From positions 2,480,001 through 2,544,000 of the forward strand of contig CAVRXO010000006.1 of NCBI GenBank assembly GCA_963725185.1: 64,000 bases of DNA, given 5' to 3'. Source of the DNA: VAZQ01 sp963725185 (GTDB lineage Bacteria > Pseudomonadota > Alphaproteobacteria > Rhizobiales > Xanthobacteraceae). Under the pieces are notes generated by a model. It did no database searches. It was not told the origin of the DNA and worked only from the letters and a program-made list of their open reading frames with translations. A program made the translations under genes and the position numbers. Shown in pieces: positions 26,731 to 35,562 of the stretch. Position 1 is the first letter of the stretch, and every line of letters starts with the position of its first letter.

Positions 26731-26883
26731 CGGAAGGTGGCGCCGGCCGCTAGCATCTGCATTTTATTGGAGTTATGCAGACGCGGGCGTGCGCGGCCTT
26801 CAGGACGGCATCAACCAATCTGAGCGCGCGGAGGCGCTTGCCCGTGGGCGCGCGCCTGATGGCGGAGCAGAACCGCTGTTCGT

Positions 26884-27903
26884 CTAGCGGCCCGCGGCCT
26901 TCAGCGTGGTGTTATAATCGCCGATCGCATCCAGGATATCCCAGGCCGCGAACACGACCGGAATCCCCTTGGCGGCTCCGGTCGCGAGCTTGGACATCTG
27001 ACCGGCCTTGGCGAGATTCGCGGTTTCGCGCGCGGCCTGGGCCTGGGAGGCTGCGAGAATGCTGGTGGCCTTGCGGATCTGGGCCTTGCGCAGGTGCTCC
27101 TGGGCGAGGCGTGCGGACATCTTGCGGATCTGGCCTTCGGCCGATTTGATGATCTGAGCGGAACGCTCGGACTGAGCCAGCGCCGTGCCGATGTAGTGGC
27201 CGCTGACGTGACCGCCGATTTCGTTGGCGGCGTACTTGCCGGTATCGACCGCGACTGCCGCGATCTTGGCCTCGGGTGCCTGTTCCCAGGTCTTGATGAC
27301 GGTGCTGATCGCCGAATAGCCAAAGCCGGTGGCGCCGAATTGTGCCGCGCCGGTGCCGGCTTCGATGCCGAACACGGTGACGCCGGTCGCACCGGCGGCG
27401 CCTGCCGCCACGAACGCGATGCCGGCGGCCGCGCCGATCACTGCGACGCCGACGGTGGCGGCCAGACGGATGCGCGCCAGCGCGACGATGGCGTCCCGGG
27501 TCTGGCTGGCGACCTCATTGTTGATCTGCGCCGCGTCGTGGAACAGCTCGTTGAGGAAGTCGCGGGCGGAGTCACGCAGCTGCGTCATATGGCTGACATA
27601 GGTATTGGCCGCCGCCGGCCCGTCGCTGCAAAGCCGGCTGAGCCACGCCATCAGGTACTGCAAATGCAACTCGTCGGTGGTGCGCTGGACGACGGCGGTG
27701 TCCGCCGTGTGGATCTCGGCTGTGCCGGGCGCTCCCTTCCAGAACAGCACCGCGTAGACCGCGTTCAGCACCTGGCTGTCGCGATAATTGACCCACTCGA
27801 TCGTTGTGTAGCGCTGGAGCGCGATCGCCATGGCGACCGAGCGGAAGAAGCGGCTGACAGCCGCGAGGTCGTAGCAGATCAGCGAAGGGGCGGTCGGCTG
27901 CAT
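26884..27903 (-). CDS. Unknown 339-aa protein with glycine-zipper hydrophobic segment
   Basis: Not recognised. The start at 27903 has CGGAGC upstream. An N-terminal helical part of about 145 residues (with RDSARDFLNELFHDAAQINNEV) is followed by a strongly hydrophobic Gly/Ala segment, about residues 146-200 (VGVAVIGAAAGIAFVAAGAA and onward). A charged helical domain follows (SAQIIKSAEGQIRKMSARLAQEHLRKAQIRKATSIL) and then a last hydrophobic patch (GIPVVFAAWDILDAIGDY). There is no signal peptide. The Gly-zipper hairpin within a helical cytosolic protein resembles membrane-inserting effectors or toxins, but this is only a shape argument. It is flanked by pyrE and a cytochrome gene and appears monocistronic. 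Confidence 0.6.
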   Translation of the reverse strand: MQPTAPSLICYDLAAVSRFFRSVAMAIALQRYTTIEWVNYRDSQVLNAVYAVLFWKGAPGTAEIHTADTAVVQRTTDELHLQYLMAWLSRLCSDGPAAANTYVSHMTQLRDSARDFLNELFHDAAQINNEVASQTRDAIVALARIRLAATVGVAVIGAAAGIAFVAAGAAGATGVTVFGIEAGTGAAQFGATGFGYSAISTVIKTWEQAPEAKIAAVAVDTGKYAANEIGGHVSGHYIGTALAQSERSAQIIKSAEGQIRKMSARLAQEHLRKAQIRKATSILAASQAQAARETANLAKAGQMSKLATGAAKGIPVVFAAWDILDAIGDYNTTLKAAGR

Positions 27904-28092
27904 GGCTGAATGCTCCGGGCGGGGTGTGGTACGGGAATGCCAGTCTAACCAACCGGCCGAACCGCGTCAGCGGGAATAGCGATGCGCCCCGGCGTCTTGG
28001 GGCCTCCTCGCAAAACGGGAAACGGCGCCCAGCTTCCCCCCGGGCGCGTGGACCAATTCGGCCGAGCCGAGGGGAGGCCTTGAGCGCAACCG

Positions 28093-29115
28093 TCAGAGCG
28101 GCGCCGGCGCGATGTTGACCACGTCGGTGCCGGGCCCCTCCTTGGGGGCGGGCTTGGCCCAGCGGATATTGCCCCGCAGATTGTCGGTGGCGGTCCCCGC
28201 CTGGGTCAGCGTGATGCCGAGCTTCTCTTGCTCCTTGGGCGCGCTGCGCGGCAATTTCCAAACCGCCACATTGGCTTTGGCTTTCTCGTCGGCGTGAACG
28301 CCCTGGTAGCCGGCGCCGGTCGCCGTCACCACCTGGGCGTCGGCCGGAATATCGAGCGTGACCGTCACGCCTTCGGCGACCACGCCTTTGCCGGCAAGGC
28401 CGCCGTTCACCACGGTGACCGCGTAGGTGACGCCGGTCGGGCCGCTCTCGCCCTTGGCGATGCGAGCCTGCAGGGGCGGGCGGAAGCCGATCTCGTCGCG
28501 GGCCCAGAAGTAGATTTGCCGCAACGTGCCTTCCGGCAGACGCGTCCTGGAATAATTGCCCATGTCGATGTTGGTGGCGTTCACTCCGAGCAGCGCCCGG
28601 TGCTGCGGCAGCGCGGTCGTGTGGTTGTAGACGAGGTTGGCGAAGTAATCGAAATCCGCGTTGACGGCGCCCAGATTGCCGCGCGGCCCGTCGAGGTCGA
28701 CGCCATGACATTGGCCGCAACCGATATTGATCAGGGTGGCCTGTCCGGGCGGCGCGTTGGCCGGAACCTCGAACCGCCATTTGCCGGGCTCCGCCACCTT
28801 CGGCAAGCTCGCGAAATAGGCGGCGAGGTCGGCGGCCTGCTGATCGCTCAGCTGGCTTTCCACGAAGGCCGGCATGATGCCCCACGGCGTGCGCACCGCG
28901 CGCAGGACCTGCGCGGCGTTCAGTCCGCGGCCGGCGAGATCCGGCCCAAACGCGCCCTGCCCCTGGAGGCCGTGGCAATTCCGGCATGCCGTGACGTTGG
29001 GCGCCTCGCGCTCCCAATACGCCTTGCCGGCTGCGGGATCGCCCGCCGCGGTCTGCGCTGAGGCTCCGCCCTGGGCCAATGGAAGCAGGAGCATCGCGAC
29101 GAAGAGTCTATTCAT
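28093..29115 (-). CDS. Dihaem c-type cytochrome
   Basis: The product is 340 residues from the start at 29115, with GGAAGGAAT upstream and a signal peptide (MNRLFVAMLLLPLAQGGASA). It has two haem-attachment motifs, CRNCH (about residue 45) and CGQCH (about residue 133). IMPAFVESQLSDQQAADLAAYFASL is a class I cytochrome C-terminal helix with the Met ligand. The C-terminal 150 residues form a beta-rich domain without haem. It is periplasmic and probably carries electrons for a dehydrogenase; which one is not clear from the neighbours. The gene is alone on its strand between unrelated genes. Confidence 0.85.
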   Translation of the reverse strand: MNRLFVAMLLLPLAQGGASAQTAAGDPAAGKAYWEREAPNVTACRNCHGLQGQGAFGPDLAGRGLNAAQVLRAVRTPWGIMPAFVESQLSDQQAADLAAYFASLPKVAEPGKWRFEVPANAPPGQATLINIGCGQCHGVDLDGPRGNLGAVNADFDYFANLVYNHTTALPQHRALLGVNATNIDMGNYSRTRLPEGTLRQIYFWARDEIGFRPPLQARIAKGESGPTGVTYAVTVVNGGLAGKGVVAEGVTVTLDIPADAQVVTATGAGYQGVHADEKAKANVAVWKLPRSAPKEQEKLGITLTQAGTATDNLRGNIRWAKPAPKEGPGTDVVNIAPAPL

Positions 29116-29365
29116 AGGTTTGATTCCTTCCTGACAGGCATCCACGTTGGGGCGGATGGCTTGCCGGACATTCTAACACCGCGGCCCTTGCCAACGGAAC
29201 GCCGAGCCGAACCGAGCGCCGATCCAAGCTGACGAGGCAAGCCCCAGCTCAGCTGGGCGCCACTCGGGCATCTGCCGTCGTTTACTTCGACCACCGAAAA
29301 CGCCGGCCGCCAGTATCGGCCTCATCGATTGCCGGGAACGTTTCTTTATGAACGGGGCCCGCGGG

Positions 29366-30547
29366 CTATTGGCGCCGCCGGAAGTCGATCACGAAGGGCA
29401 GCGTGCTGACCACGAGCGCGCTCAACCCGATCGGCACGAACGACACCGCCGCGATCCCGCTCGCATCCCAGGCCAGGCCGCCGATGATCGGGATCGCCAC
29501 CGCGCAGCTGTAGCTGATCGTGAACATGCCGGCGGCGGTGCGGTGGGCGTCGTCGGGTGCGCTCAGGAGCGGCGGCAGTGCCAGGATCAGGACGAACGCG
29601 ACGGCATCGGCGAAGCCGATGAGCCCGGCCCAGAAGACCACCCAGGCTCCGCTCATGAGCAACATGCCGAACACGCTTGCGAGGCAAAGCAGCCCGGCCG
29701 CCACATAGGCGAAAGGGCGCCCCAGCAATCGCCCGGTCAGGCCGAGCATCATGAGGGAGGCGGGGAGCTGACCGAAATTGAGCGCGGTGAGCGCGCTGCC
29801 GATGAGCTCGGGCGTGCCCCGATAGGTGAGATACTCGGGCAGGAAGCCATTGGTCGTGAAATAGATGCTGTTGAGGCCGCCGAACAGAAAGCCGAGCTGC
29901 CAGGTGCGCGCATCGCCCCAGTCGGGCCACCAGCGGCGCCGAACCGCCTCAGCCGCCGGCACCGCGCTCCGCCGCGGCCCCAGCAGCGCCACCAGGAGCG
30001 CGATGAGGACCACGGGCAGGCCCCACAGCGCGATGGCGACGCGCCAGCTGCCGCCGGCGAGCGGCAGCACCAGCGGCAGCGTCAGGCTGACGGCGAGAAT
30101 CTCGCCGAGCAACAGCCCGTTGGTATAGACCGCGGTGGCAAAGCCGATGCGGTCGGGCAGCCATGCGCGCACGATCGGCGGCAGTGCCGGCTGCATGACG
30201 GCGATGCCGCCGCTCATGACGATGGTGGCGGCAAACAGCACCGCCACATTGCCGGCTGCCGCGCGCGCCGCCGATGCGAGCGCGGCGACGATGAGGCCCG
30301 CGATCAGCGTGCGCCGGGCCCCGAAGCGCGCGATGATGAGCGAGCCGGGCACGGCGGCCGCGGCAAACAAGAGCGCCGGCAGCCCTGCCAGGATGCCGAT
30401 CTCGGTCTCGGACAGACCGAGGTCGCGATGGATCAGCGGCAGCAGCGGCGGCACCGCCAGCACCGTCATGCGCAAGCACGCGCCGGTGAGCCAGAGCAGG
30501 CCGAGCGAGGTCAGGAGCCGCCGCAGCGGTGGCGCCGGGTGGATCAG
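29366..30547 (-). CDS. MFS transporter, CynX/NimT-like
   Basis: The product is about 393 residues with around 12 hydrophobic spans and no large loops. The first helix region (RMTVLAVPPLLPLIHRDLGLSETEIGILAGLPALLFAAAAVPG) is like the cyanate/2-nitroimidazole transporter subgroup of the major facilitator superfamily. It is a proton-coupled inner-membrane carrier of unknown substrate. No ATG or GTG stands before the first helix. The frame is open past the stop of the hydrolase gene, and a CTG at 30547 overlaps that stop, which suggests coupled translation from a non-canonical start. The ATG at 30469 would delete most of the first helix. The start is therefore uncertain. Confidence 0.8.
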   Translation of the reverse strand: MIHPAPPLRRLLTSLGLLWLTGACLRMTVLAVPPLLPLIHRDLGLSETEIGILAGLPALLFAAAAVPGSLIIARFGARRTLIAGLIVAALASAARAAAGNVAVLFAATIVMSGGIAVMQPALPPIVRAWLPDRIGFATAVYTNGLLLGEILAVSLTLPLVLPLAGGSWRVAIALWGLPVVLIALLVALLGPRRSAVPAAEAVRRRWWPDWGDARTWQLGFLFGGLNSIYFTTNGFLPEYLTYRGTPELIGSALTALNFGQLPASLMMLGLTGRLLGRPFAYVAAGLLCLASVFGMLLMSGAWVVFWAGLIGFADAVAFVLILALPPLLSAPDDAHRTAAGMFTISYSCAVAIPIIGGLAWDASGIAAVSFVPIGLSALVVSTLPFVIDFRRRQ

Positions 30548-31368
30548 GCAACCTCCAGCAGGATTTCCGCCAGGCGCTCCGGCATGTCGATCATGACCTC
30601 GTGCCCGCACGGGACCTCGAAGGTCCGCCAGCTTGGATCGGATTTGACCTTGGCATAGTAGGATTCGAAATTCGGATTGTCGTAGCCTTTGGCGCGGATA
30701 TAGGCCTTCTTGGGAACGCGGTCGCGGGCGCCGGTGAGCTTGATGGGGGTGAACGCAACGCCGATCGGCTGGGCGGTGAATTTCTCGTTGACCCAGGCTT
30801 GATCGTTCTCGTTCACCTTCCACAGCGCGGCCGGAGGGGCAGGCCGTGATACCTCCGCCCGCCGCGAAGCCTCCTCGATTTCGGCGCGGCTGCGCGGCGA
30901 ATTCGTATCGAGCACCTTCTGCCCGTTCTCCGGCATGAAAGCATCGAGAAAGACGATCGAGGAAATCTTTCCCTCGAGGCGCTCGGCCGCGCCGGAGACC
31001 GGCCAGCCCCCGTAGGAGTGTCCGACCAGCACGAAGTTCTCCAGGCTTTCCCATTTGACGACGTTGACGACGTCGGTGATGTGGGTCTCGAGCGTGATCT
31101 GGCCGCTCATGAGGTGCGAGCGCTCGCCAAGCCCGGTCAGCGTGGGCGTAAAGACCTTGTGGCCGTGGCCTTCCAGGAGATCGGCCAAGCGGCGCCAGCA
31201 CCAGCCGCCGGCCGATGAGCCATGCACCAGCACAAAGGTCTTCCGCTCGGTCGGCATCTGTGCCCGCGCGACCGCTCCGCCGAGCAGCGTGCCGGTTGCC
31301 CCGGCTGTGGCCGCCACGCCGGCGATGATCGTGCGTCGTGTCGGAGCTCGGTTTGCCTCTTGCGCCAT
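30544..31368 (-). CDS. Exported alpha/beta hydrolase (methyl-esterase-like)
   Basis: The product is 274 residues from the start at 31368, with GGAGGA upstream. It begins MAQEANRAPTRRTIIAGVAATAGATGTLLGG, a twin-Arg (Tat) type signal. The fold shows the oxyanion segment FVLVHGSSAGGWCWRRL, the nucleophile elbow GHSYGG (Ser), an acidic residue region in SIVFLDAFMPENG, and the catalytic His in PCGHEVMIDMPERLAEIL. This is the pattern of the plant-type methylesterase/hydroxynitrile lyase branch, so an ester hydrolase acting in the periplasm is likely. Its 3' end overlaps the MFS gene, which suggests uptake and hydrolysis of the same compound class. It is divergent from the aldo/keto reductase. Confidence 0.83.
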   Translation of the reverse strand: MAQEANRAPTRRTIIAGVAATAGATGTLLGGAVARAQMPTERKTFVLVHGSSAGGWCWRRLADLLEGHGHKVFTPTLTGLGERSHLMSGQITLETHITDVVNVVKWESLENFVLVGHSYGGWPVSGAAERLEGKISSIVFLDAFMPENGQKVLDTNSPRSRAEIEEASRRAEVSRPAPPAALWKVNENDQAWVNEKFTAQPIGVAFTPIKLTGARDRVPKKAYIRAKGYDNPNFESYYAKVKSDPSWRTFEVPCGHEVMIDMPERLAEILLEVA

Positions 31369-31475
31369 TGGTTCCTCCAGTGTTCTTGAGCATGATTGGG
31401 GAGCCGGTTTCCCGGCGCAAGCGAAGAATCTGCCGGGTCGGGAGCCGGCGTCACGCCGACGGCGAGGAGCACCAA

Positions 31476-32420
31476 ATGGAAACGCGCAACCTGGGGACAT
31501 CGGGGCTGCGGGTCTCGGTCGTCGGATTGGGCTGCAATAACTTCGGCGGCCGTATCGGCTTGGAGGAGTCGCGCGCCGTCATCCACGAGGCGCTCGATCT
31601 TGGGATCACGCTGTTCGATACGGCCGACACCTATGGCAACCGCGGCGGCTCCGAGGACATCCTGGGCCAGGTTCTGCGCGAACGGCGCAGCGACATCGTC
31701 CTGGCCACCAAGTTCGGCATGCCGATGGACGAGGCAAAGGCGTTGCGCGGCGCCTCGCGGCGCTACATCATGAGGGCCGCGGAGGCATCGCTGCGGCGGC
31801 TCAAGACCGATTGGATCGATCTCTACCAGCTGCATAGACCGGATGGTTCGACGCCGATCGAGGAGACGTTGCGGGCATTGGATGATCTGATCCGCCAAGG
31901 CAAGGTCCGCTATGCGGGAAACTCCAACTTCGCGTCCTGGCAGGCCGTCGATGCCCACTGGAGCGCCCGGCATCTCAACCTCAGCCGCTTCGTCTCGTGC
32001 CAGAACGAGTACAGCCTGCTCGATCGCGACATCGAGGCCGAGCTGGTGCCCGCGATGCAGGCCTGCGGCCTGGGGCTGCTGCCGTACTTTCCGCTCGCCG
32101 GCGGTCTCCTCACCGGCAAGTACAAGCGCCAGGCAGCGCCGCCGGAAGGCACGCGCTTTGCCCACATGCAGGGCATGGCGAACCGCTATCTGAACCCGGC
32201 GAACTGGACCAAGGTCGAGCGCCTGGAGGATTTCTGCGCACGGCGCGGGCATGGCCTGCTCGAGCTTGCCTTCAGCTGGCTCCTGGCGCGCCCGCCGGTC
32301 GCGAGCGTGATCGCCGGAGCGACCAGGCCCGAGCAGTTGGAGCAGAACGTCAATGCGGCGAGCTGGGCATTGACGCCCGCGGACCTGGCGGAGATCGACC
32401 GGCTGACCACGTCTGTTTGA
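31476..32420 (+). CDS. Aldo/keto reductase
   Basis: The product is 314 residues from the ATG at 31476, with GAGGAG upstream. It has GLGCNNFGGRIG, the catalytic Asp/Tyr region LFDTADTYGNRGGSE, the Lys in VLATKFGMP, the His in DLYQLHRPDG, and the NADP-binding C-terminal block VASVIAGATRPEQLEQNV. This is the tetrad Asp-Tyr-Lys-His of the superfamily, closest to the YajO/Tas-like group of NADPH-dependent reductases of aldehydes and ketones. It is divergent from the hydrolase and ends directly against the convergent LysR gene, which may regulate the group. Confidence 0.9.
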   Translation: METRNLGTSGLRVSVVGLGCNNFGGRIGLEESRAVIHEALDLGITLFDTADTYGNRGGSEDILGQVLRERRSDIVLATKFGMPMDEAKALRGASRRYIMRAAEASLRRLKTDWIDLYQLHRPDGSTPIEETLRALDDLIRQGKVRYAGNSNFASWQAVDAHWSARHLNLSRFVSCQNEYSLLDRDIEAELVPAMQACGLGLLPYFPLAGGLLTGKYKRQAAPPEGTRFAHMQGMANRYLNPANWTKVERLEDFCARRGHGLLELAFSWLLARPPVASVIAGATRPEQLEQNVNAASWALTPADLAEIDRLTTSV

Positions 32421-33353
32421 TCAGCCGGCCAGCATTCCCGGCAAGCCCGCATTGGGGCGCAGCCGGGCGCCGCGGCCATTGCGGTTGGGGCGATAGGAGC
32501 GCGCCTCGAATTCCTGCCCGATATGGCGGGCGAGCTCGACCGCGATCTCGCTCTGGCGCGCCGGCGGCAGGTACATGTTGATGAAGAATTTCGGCAGCCG
32601 CGGCAGCCGGCGGTCGCGCTCGATCGCCTGCAGGTAATGCGGGATGGTGGTGCGCAGGAGCGGCGCGATGGCCAGATCCGCCTCGATCGAAGCCAATAGC
32701 GGCTCCATGCTGCTGACCTCGCACACCGGCCGCCAATCGCGCCCGGCGGCGCGCAGCGCCTTGAGCACGACGGCGCGAAACTCGCACTTCTCGTCGCCGA
32801 GCGAGATCGGCAGCGGGTCGCGGCCGTGGGCGGCGCCGTTGGTGGCGCCGACCCAGACCAGGTCGTCCTCCAGCAGCGTCTTGCCGCCGGCGCCGCAGCG
32901 TTGCTCGGTGGTCAAGGTGAGGTCGATGTCGCCCTTGCGCATGAGCTCGAGCAGCTGCGGGGTGGTGGTGCACTTGAGCGACACGCGCACCCGCGGCCAA
33001 GCCTGGTCGAAACGCCTGAGGATGGGCGGCAGATAGGGTCCCACGATGTCATGGGGGACGCCGAGCCGCACCTCGCCCTCATAGGCCGGAGCGCTCATCG
33101 CGCCAAAGACCTCGTCGTTGAGCGCGATCAGCTTGTGGGCATGGGCCAGCAGCCGCTCGCCGTTCGGGCACAACGCCAGCCGCCGGTGATGACGCTCGAA
33201 CAGCTGGGTGCCGAACAGCTCCTCGAGCCGCTTGAGCTGCTGGCTGATCGCGGCCTGCGTCAGGTTGAGGAGCGCGGCTGCGCCCGTCACGCTGCCGGTC
33301 TCGACCACGGCCACGAAGGCGCGCAGGAGCGCGGTGTCGATGTCGCGGTGCAT
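32421..33353 (-). CDS. LysR-family transcriptional regulator
   Basis: The product is 310 residues from the ATG at 33353 (an in-frame GTG at 33362 is an alternative). It has the N-terminal winged helix-turn-helix (LLRAFVAVVETGSVTGAAALLNLTQAAISQQLKRLEELFG) and a periplasmic-binding-fold effector domain (VRLGVPHDIVGPYLPPIL, DLVWVGATNGAAHG). The DNA-binding part is near the usual LysR consensus; the effector is unknown. It is divergent from the small DUF1127 gene, with two TTATGCAAG repeats in the shared promoter region. Confidence 0.88.
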   Translation of the reverse strand: MHRDIDTALLRAFVAVVETGSVTGAAALLNLTQAAISQQLKRLEELFGTQLFERHHRRLALCPNGERLLAHAHKLIALNDEVFGAMSAPAYEGEVRLGVPHDIVGPYLPPILRRFDQAWPRVRVSLKCTTTPQLLELMRKGDIDLTLTTEQRCGAGGKTLLEDDLVWVGATNGAAHGRDPLPISLGDEKCEFRAVVLKALRAAGRDWRPVCEVSSMEPLLASIEADLAIAPLLRTTIPHYLQAIERDRRLPRLPKFFINMYLPPARQSEIAVELARHIGQEFEARSYRPNRNGRGARLRPNAGLPGMLAG

Positions 33354-33378
33354 GGCATGCCTCACGGTTAAGACTTTC

Positions 33379-33418
33379 TTATGCAAGATATAAACAACAT
33401 TCGATTTAGTTATGCAAG
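33379..33418. promoter_or_regulatory. Two TTATGCAAG direct repeats in the divergent promoter region
   Basis: TTATGCAAG occurs at 33379-33387 and 33410-33418, 31 bases apart (about three helical turns), in the A/T-rich gap between the LysR gene and the DUF1127 gene. The spacing and position suit a LysR-type operator, but this is inferred. Confidence 0.45.
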
Positions 33419-33476
33419 CGGAGCACCTAGATGGTGGCCTGCGGCCCGGCTGGGTCGCCCAACACGGAGCATCGCC

Positions 33477-33743
33477 ATGTCGCGCAGGCCACCCGAGATC
33501 CCATGCCTTCCCGGGGAGCGCGCGCCCGCCGGAAAGCGGATCGCGCGTCTCCTCGGCGCGATCGAGCTCGCCCTGCAGGTGCGTCGGGAGCGGCGGATCC
33601 TGCTCGCCATGGACGATCGCACGCTCAAGGATCTGGGGTTGAACGGCAGCGTCGCCTATGCGGAAGCCAGCCGACCGTTCTGGGATGTGCCGGCCGAGCG
33701 TTTGCGCTCTCACAAGCCGTGCACAGCAGCGCAGCGGCGGTGA
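33477..33743 (+). CDS. DUF1127 (YjiS-like) small protein
   Basis: The product is 88 residues from the ATG at 33477 (GGAG upstream). The core RRERRILLAMDDRTLKDLGLNGSVAYAEASRPFWDVP is the DUF1127 motif, an Arg-rich short domain. In alphaproteobacteria, DUF1127 proteins influence phosphate and RNA metabolism. It is divergent from the LysR gene and could be controlled by it. It contains no signal peptide or membrane span. Confidence 0.75.
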   Translation: MSRRPPEIPCLPGERAPAGKRIARLLGAIELALQVRRERRILLAMDDRTLKDLGLNGSVAYAEASRPFWDVPAERLRSHKPCTAAQRR

Positions 33744-33765
33744 ATCGCCAACAAATCGAAGGCTT

Positions 33766-33781
33766 TGTCGCTAAAGCGACA
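33766..33781 (+). other. Short perfect hairpin after the DUF1127 gene
   Basis: TGTCGCT (33766-33772) and AGCGACA (33775-33781) form a 7-base stem with a two-base loop. No T-run follows, so it is either a weak terminator or a processed transcript end. Confidence 0.35.
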
Positions 33782-33923
33782 GTAAATACGCCGTCGCTTC
33801 TCGTGTGGGCTTGTATGGGCGCCACGCCGGTCGACCCTTCATCTTGAGATCAAACACTGCAATCGGCCATTGGCATTGCGCCCTCTTGCAGCTATTCTTG
33901 ATCGTCAACCAGGAGATCGATCA

Positions 33924-34130
33924 ATGGCGCGCGGCACCGTGAAGTGGTTCAATTCGCAAAAGGGCTACGGATTTATTCAGCCCCAGGCGGGGGGAAAAGA
34001 TGTGTTTGTCCATATCTCTGCGGTCGAGAAGGCAGGCCTCAGCAGTTTGAACGAGGGACAGGTCGTCGAGTACGAAGAAGTCCCCAACAAGGGCAAGACA
34101 TCGGCCGAGAATCTGAAGGTTCAACGCTGA
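33924..34130 (+). CDS. Cold-shock protein (CspA family)
   Basis: The product is 68 residues from the ATG at 33924 (CAGGAGAT upstream). GTVKWFNSQKGYGFIQPQ contains the RNP1 motif (KGYGFI), and DVFVHISAVEKAGL contains RNP2 (VFVHIS). It is a five-stranded cold-shock domain that binds single-stranded nucleic acid as an RNA chaperone. A terminator follows directly. Confidence 0.95.
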   Translation: MARGTVKWFNSQKGYGFIQPQAGGKDVFVHISAVEKAGLSSLNEGQVVEYEEVPNKGKTSAENLKVQR

Positions 34131-34144
34131 CAAGTTTGCGGCTC

Positions 34145-34180
34145 GCGGCGATCCGGGGCTTATCTCGGATGCCGCCTTTT
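34145..34180 (+). terminator. Rho-independent terminator of the cold-shock gene
   Basis: GCGGC plus ATCCG on the left pairs with CGGAT plus GCCGC on the right, with one bulged G, over about ten pairs, and is followed by CTTTTAG. It begins 15 bases after the cold-shock gene. Confidence 0.7.
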
Positions 34181-34191
34181 AGTGAAGCGTG

Positions 34192-34234
34192 ATGCCGGCG
34201 AGATGTCGAGGCGAACCCGCCGGCGCGCCGGCAT
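34192..34234. other. Nine-base inverted repeat with T-rich flank
   Basis: ATGCCGGCG (34192-34200) and CGCCGGCAT (34226-34234) are perfectly inverted around 25 bases. ATTTGA follows. It could be a second terminator or a conserved intergenic repeat. Confidence 0.35.
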
Positions 34235-34729
34235 ATTTGATTGCGTGTCTGGCTGCGGCTCCGGTAGCTGACGTCGCGAAAATCCGCCGGCCGGCGCGAG
34301 CGCCGCGAGGCTGCGGCTATCGCCGCGGCTTTTGAAATCCAGCTGTTCCCAAAGCGTCAACTGATCCGAGCGCGAACGGTCTTATTGGCCGCCGGCTGTT
34401 GTTGCCGGCCGCGATGATGTCGCGCTGGTCGAGGCGGTCGATCGCGTAATGCGGTCGTCTTGGAGTCGGGGAAAAATGCTCGGCCACCCGGAGATCGAGG
34501 TCGTCCAAACGAGCGGGCCGCCGATACGATTGGACCGCTCAAGCGCTGCTCATTAAAGGAGCAAGCGCCCTTTAAATTTCGATATCTGGTTAACAAAACC
34601 CTTGTTTCGGCCGGCTCGCGGATGGTAATTTGCAGAGGTAATTGGTGCTGACCTAAAGGCCCGAAATCGAGGCCGTCTTATCGAGGGCGACAGCGCGTCA
34701 CGGGTTTGGCAGGGGCAGAGTAGCAGGTC
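34235..34729. other. Gene-free stretch
   Basis: About 500 bases carry no credible ORF, RNA gene or repeat that I can support. The last 160 bases are A/T-rich (TTAAATTTCG, TTAACAAAACCC), suggesting a promoter for the following secreted-protein gene. Confidence 0.4.
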
Positions 34730-35489
34730 ATGAGGGTCCGATTTGCGCGCACCGCTCTGGGCGGCGGAGCGGTGGTGTTGTTGACTGTCGTTCTCAGCCT
34801 CACGGCGGCCGCGCAGGCGCCGGCCAGGAAGAACGCCCCCCCCACCCCCTGCAGCCGCCGCGGTCTCCGCGCCCACACCCGCCGCGGCAGAACCCGGCGG
34901 TGATGCAAAGAGCATTCCGGGCAACTCGGCCGCCGCTCCGGCTCTCAGCGTCGCGGGTTTTCGTTCCGCCAAGTTCGGCATGGCCGAAGCCGAGGTGCGG
35001 GCCGCGATCGAAAAGGACTTCGCCGTCAAGCCGGACCAGATCCGCTCGGAAGAGAATCTGGCCGAGCAAACGCATGTGCTGGGCGTGCGGGTACCCGACC
35101 TGCTCGCTGGCGGCGGTACCGCCGAGGTCTCCTATGTGTTCGGTTACAAGACCAAGAAGCTGATCGAGGTCACAAGTCTCTGGTCGAAGGCCACCGACGA
35201 CAAGATGACGCCCGAGCGGCTGTTCTCCAACGGCAACATCTTGCGGGCGCATTTCGCCAGTGAGGGATATCAGCCCGAATCGATCGTCACCAACGGTGTG
35301 ATGAACAATGGCATCGTGATGTTCCGCGGCAGTGACGCCGAGGGCCGCACGACCGTGCTGGTCCTGGAAGGGACCACGTCCGAGGGCGCCGAGAAGCAGC
35401 GCGTCCTGACCCCGACCTCGCTTCTGCTGTTCTACCTGGCCGACGCCAAGAATCCCGACGTGTTCAAGCTGCCCCCCGGACAATTCTAG
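34730..35489 (+). pseudogene. Secreted protein of unknown function, frameshifted at a poly-C tract
   Basis: The ATG at 34730 starts a signal peptide (MRVRFARTALGGGAVVLLTV...LTAAAQAPARK), but the frame then runs into C8 at 34836-34843 and C5 at 34845-34849 and is lost. One frame over, from the same tract, the protein continues through an Ala/Pro linker (VSAPTPAAAEPGGDAKSIPG) to a folded domain of about 180 residues (FRSAKFGMAEAEVRAAIEKD, DEVSYVFGYKTKKLIEVTS-like). Removing one base restores a single 252-residue exported protein. Family unknown. The tract is either a sequencing slip or a phase-variable switch. The downstream piece alone has an internal ATG at 34980 but no signal. Confidence 0.65.
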
Positions 35490-35562
35490 CCGCTTCGGCC
35501 GCACTGCGTCCGCCGCGCGGTAAGGCCTGCTTACGACCCCCCACGGCGGAAGCGGTGTGCAA

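Noticed and set aside
29366..31420. A single 684-residue ORF as one transporter
   Set aside because: Only the C-terminal 393 residues match an MFS carrier; the N-terminal part is the shadow of the hydrolase gene in another frame.
34317..34508. Small ORF on the minus strand in the gene-free stretch
   Set aside because: It has no ribosome-binding site, no family similarity and overlaps another random frame.
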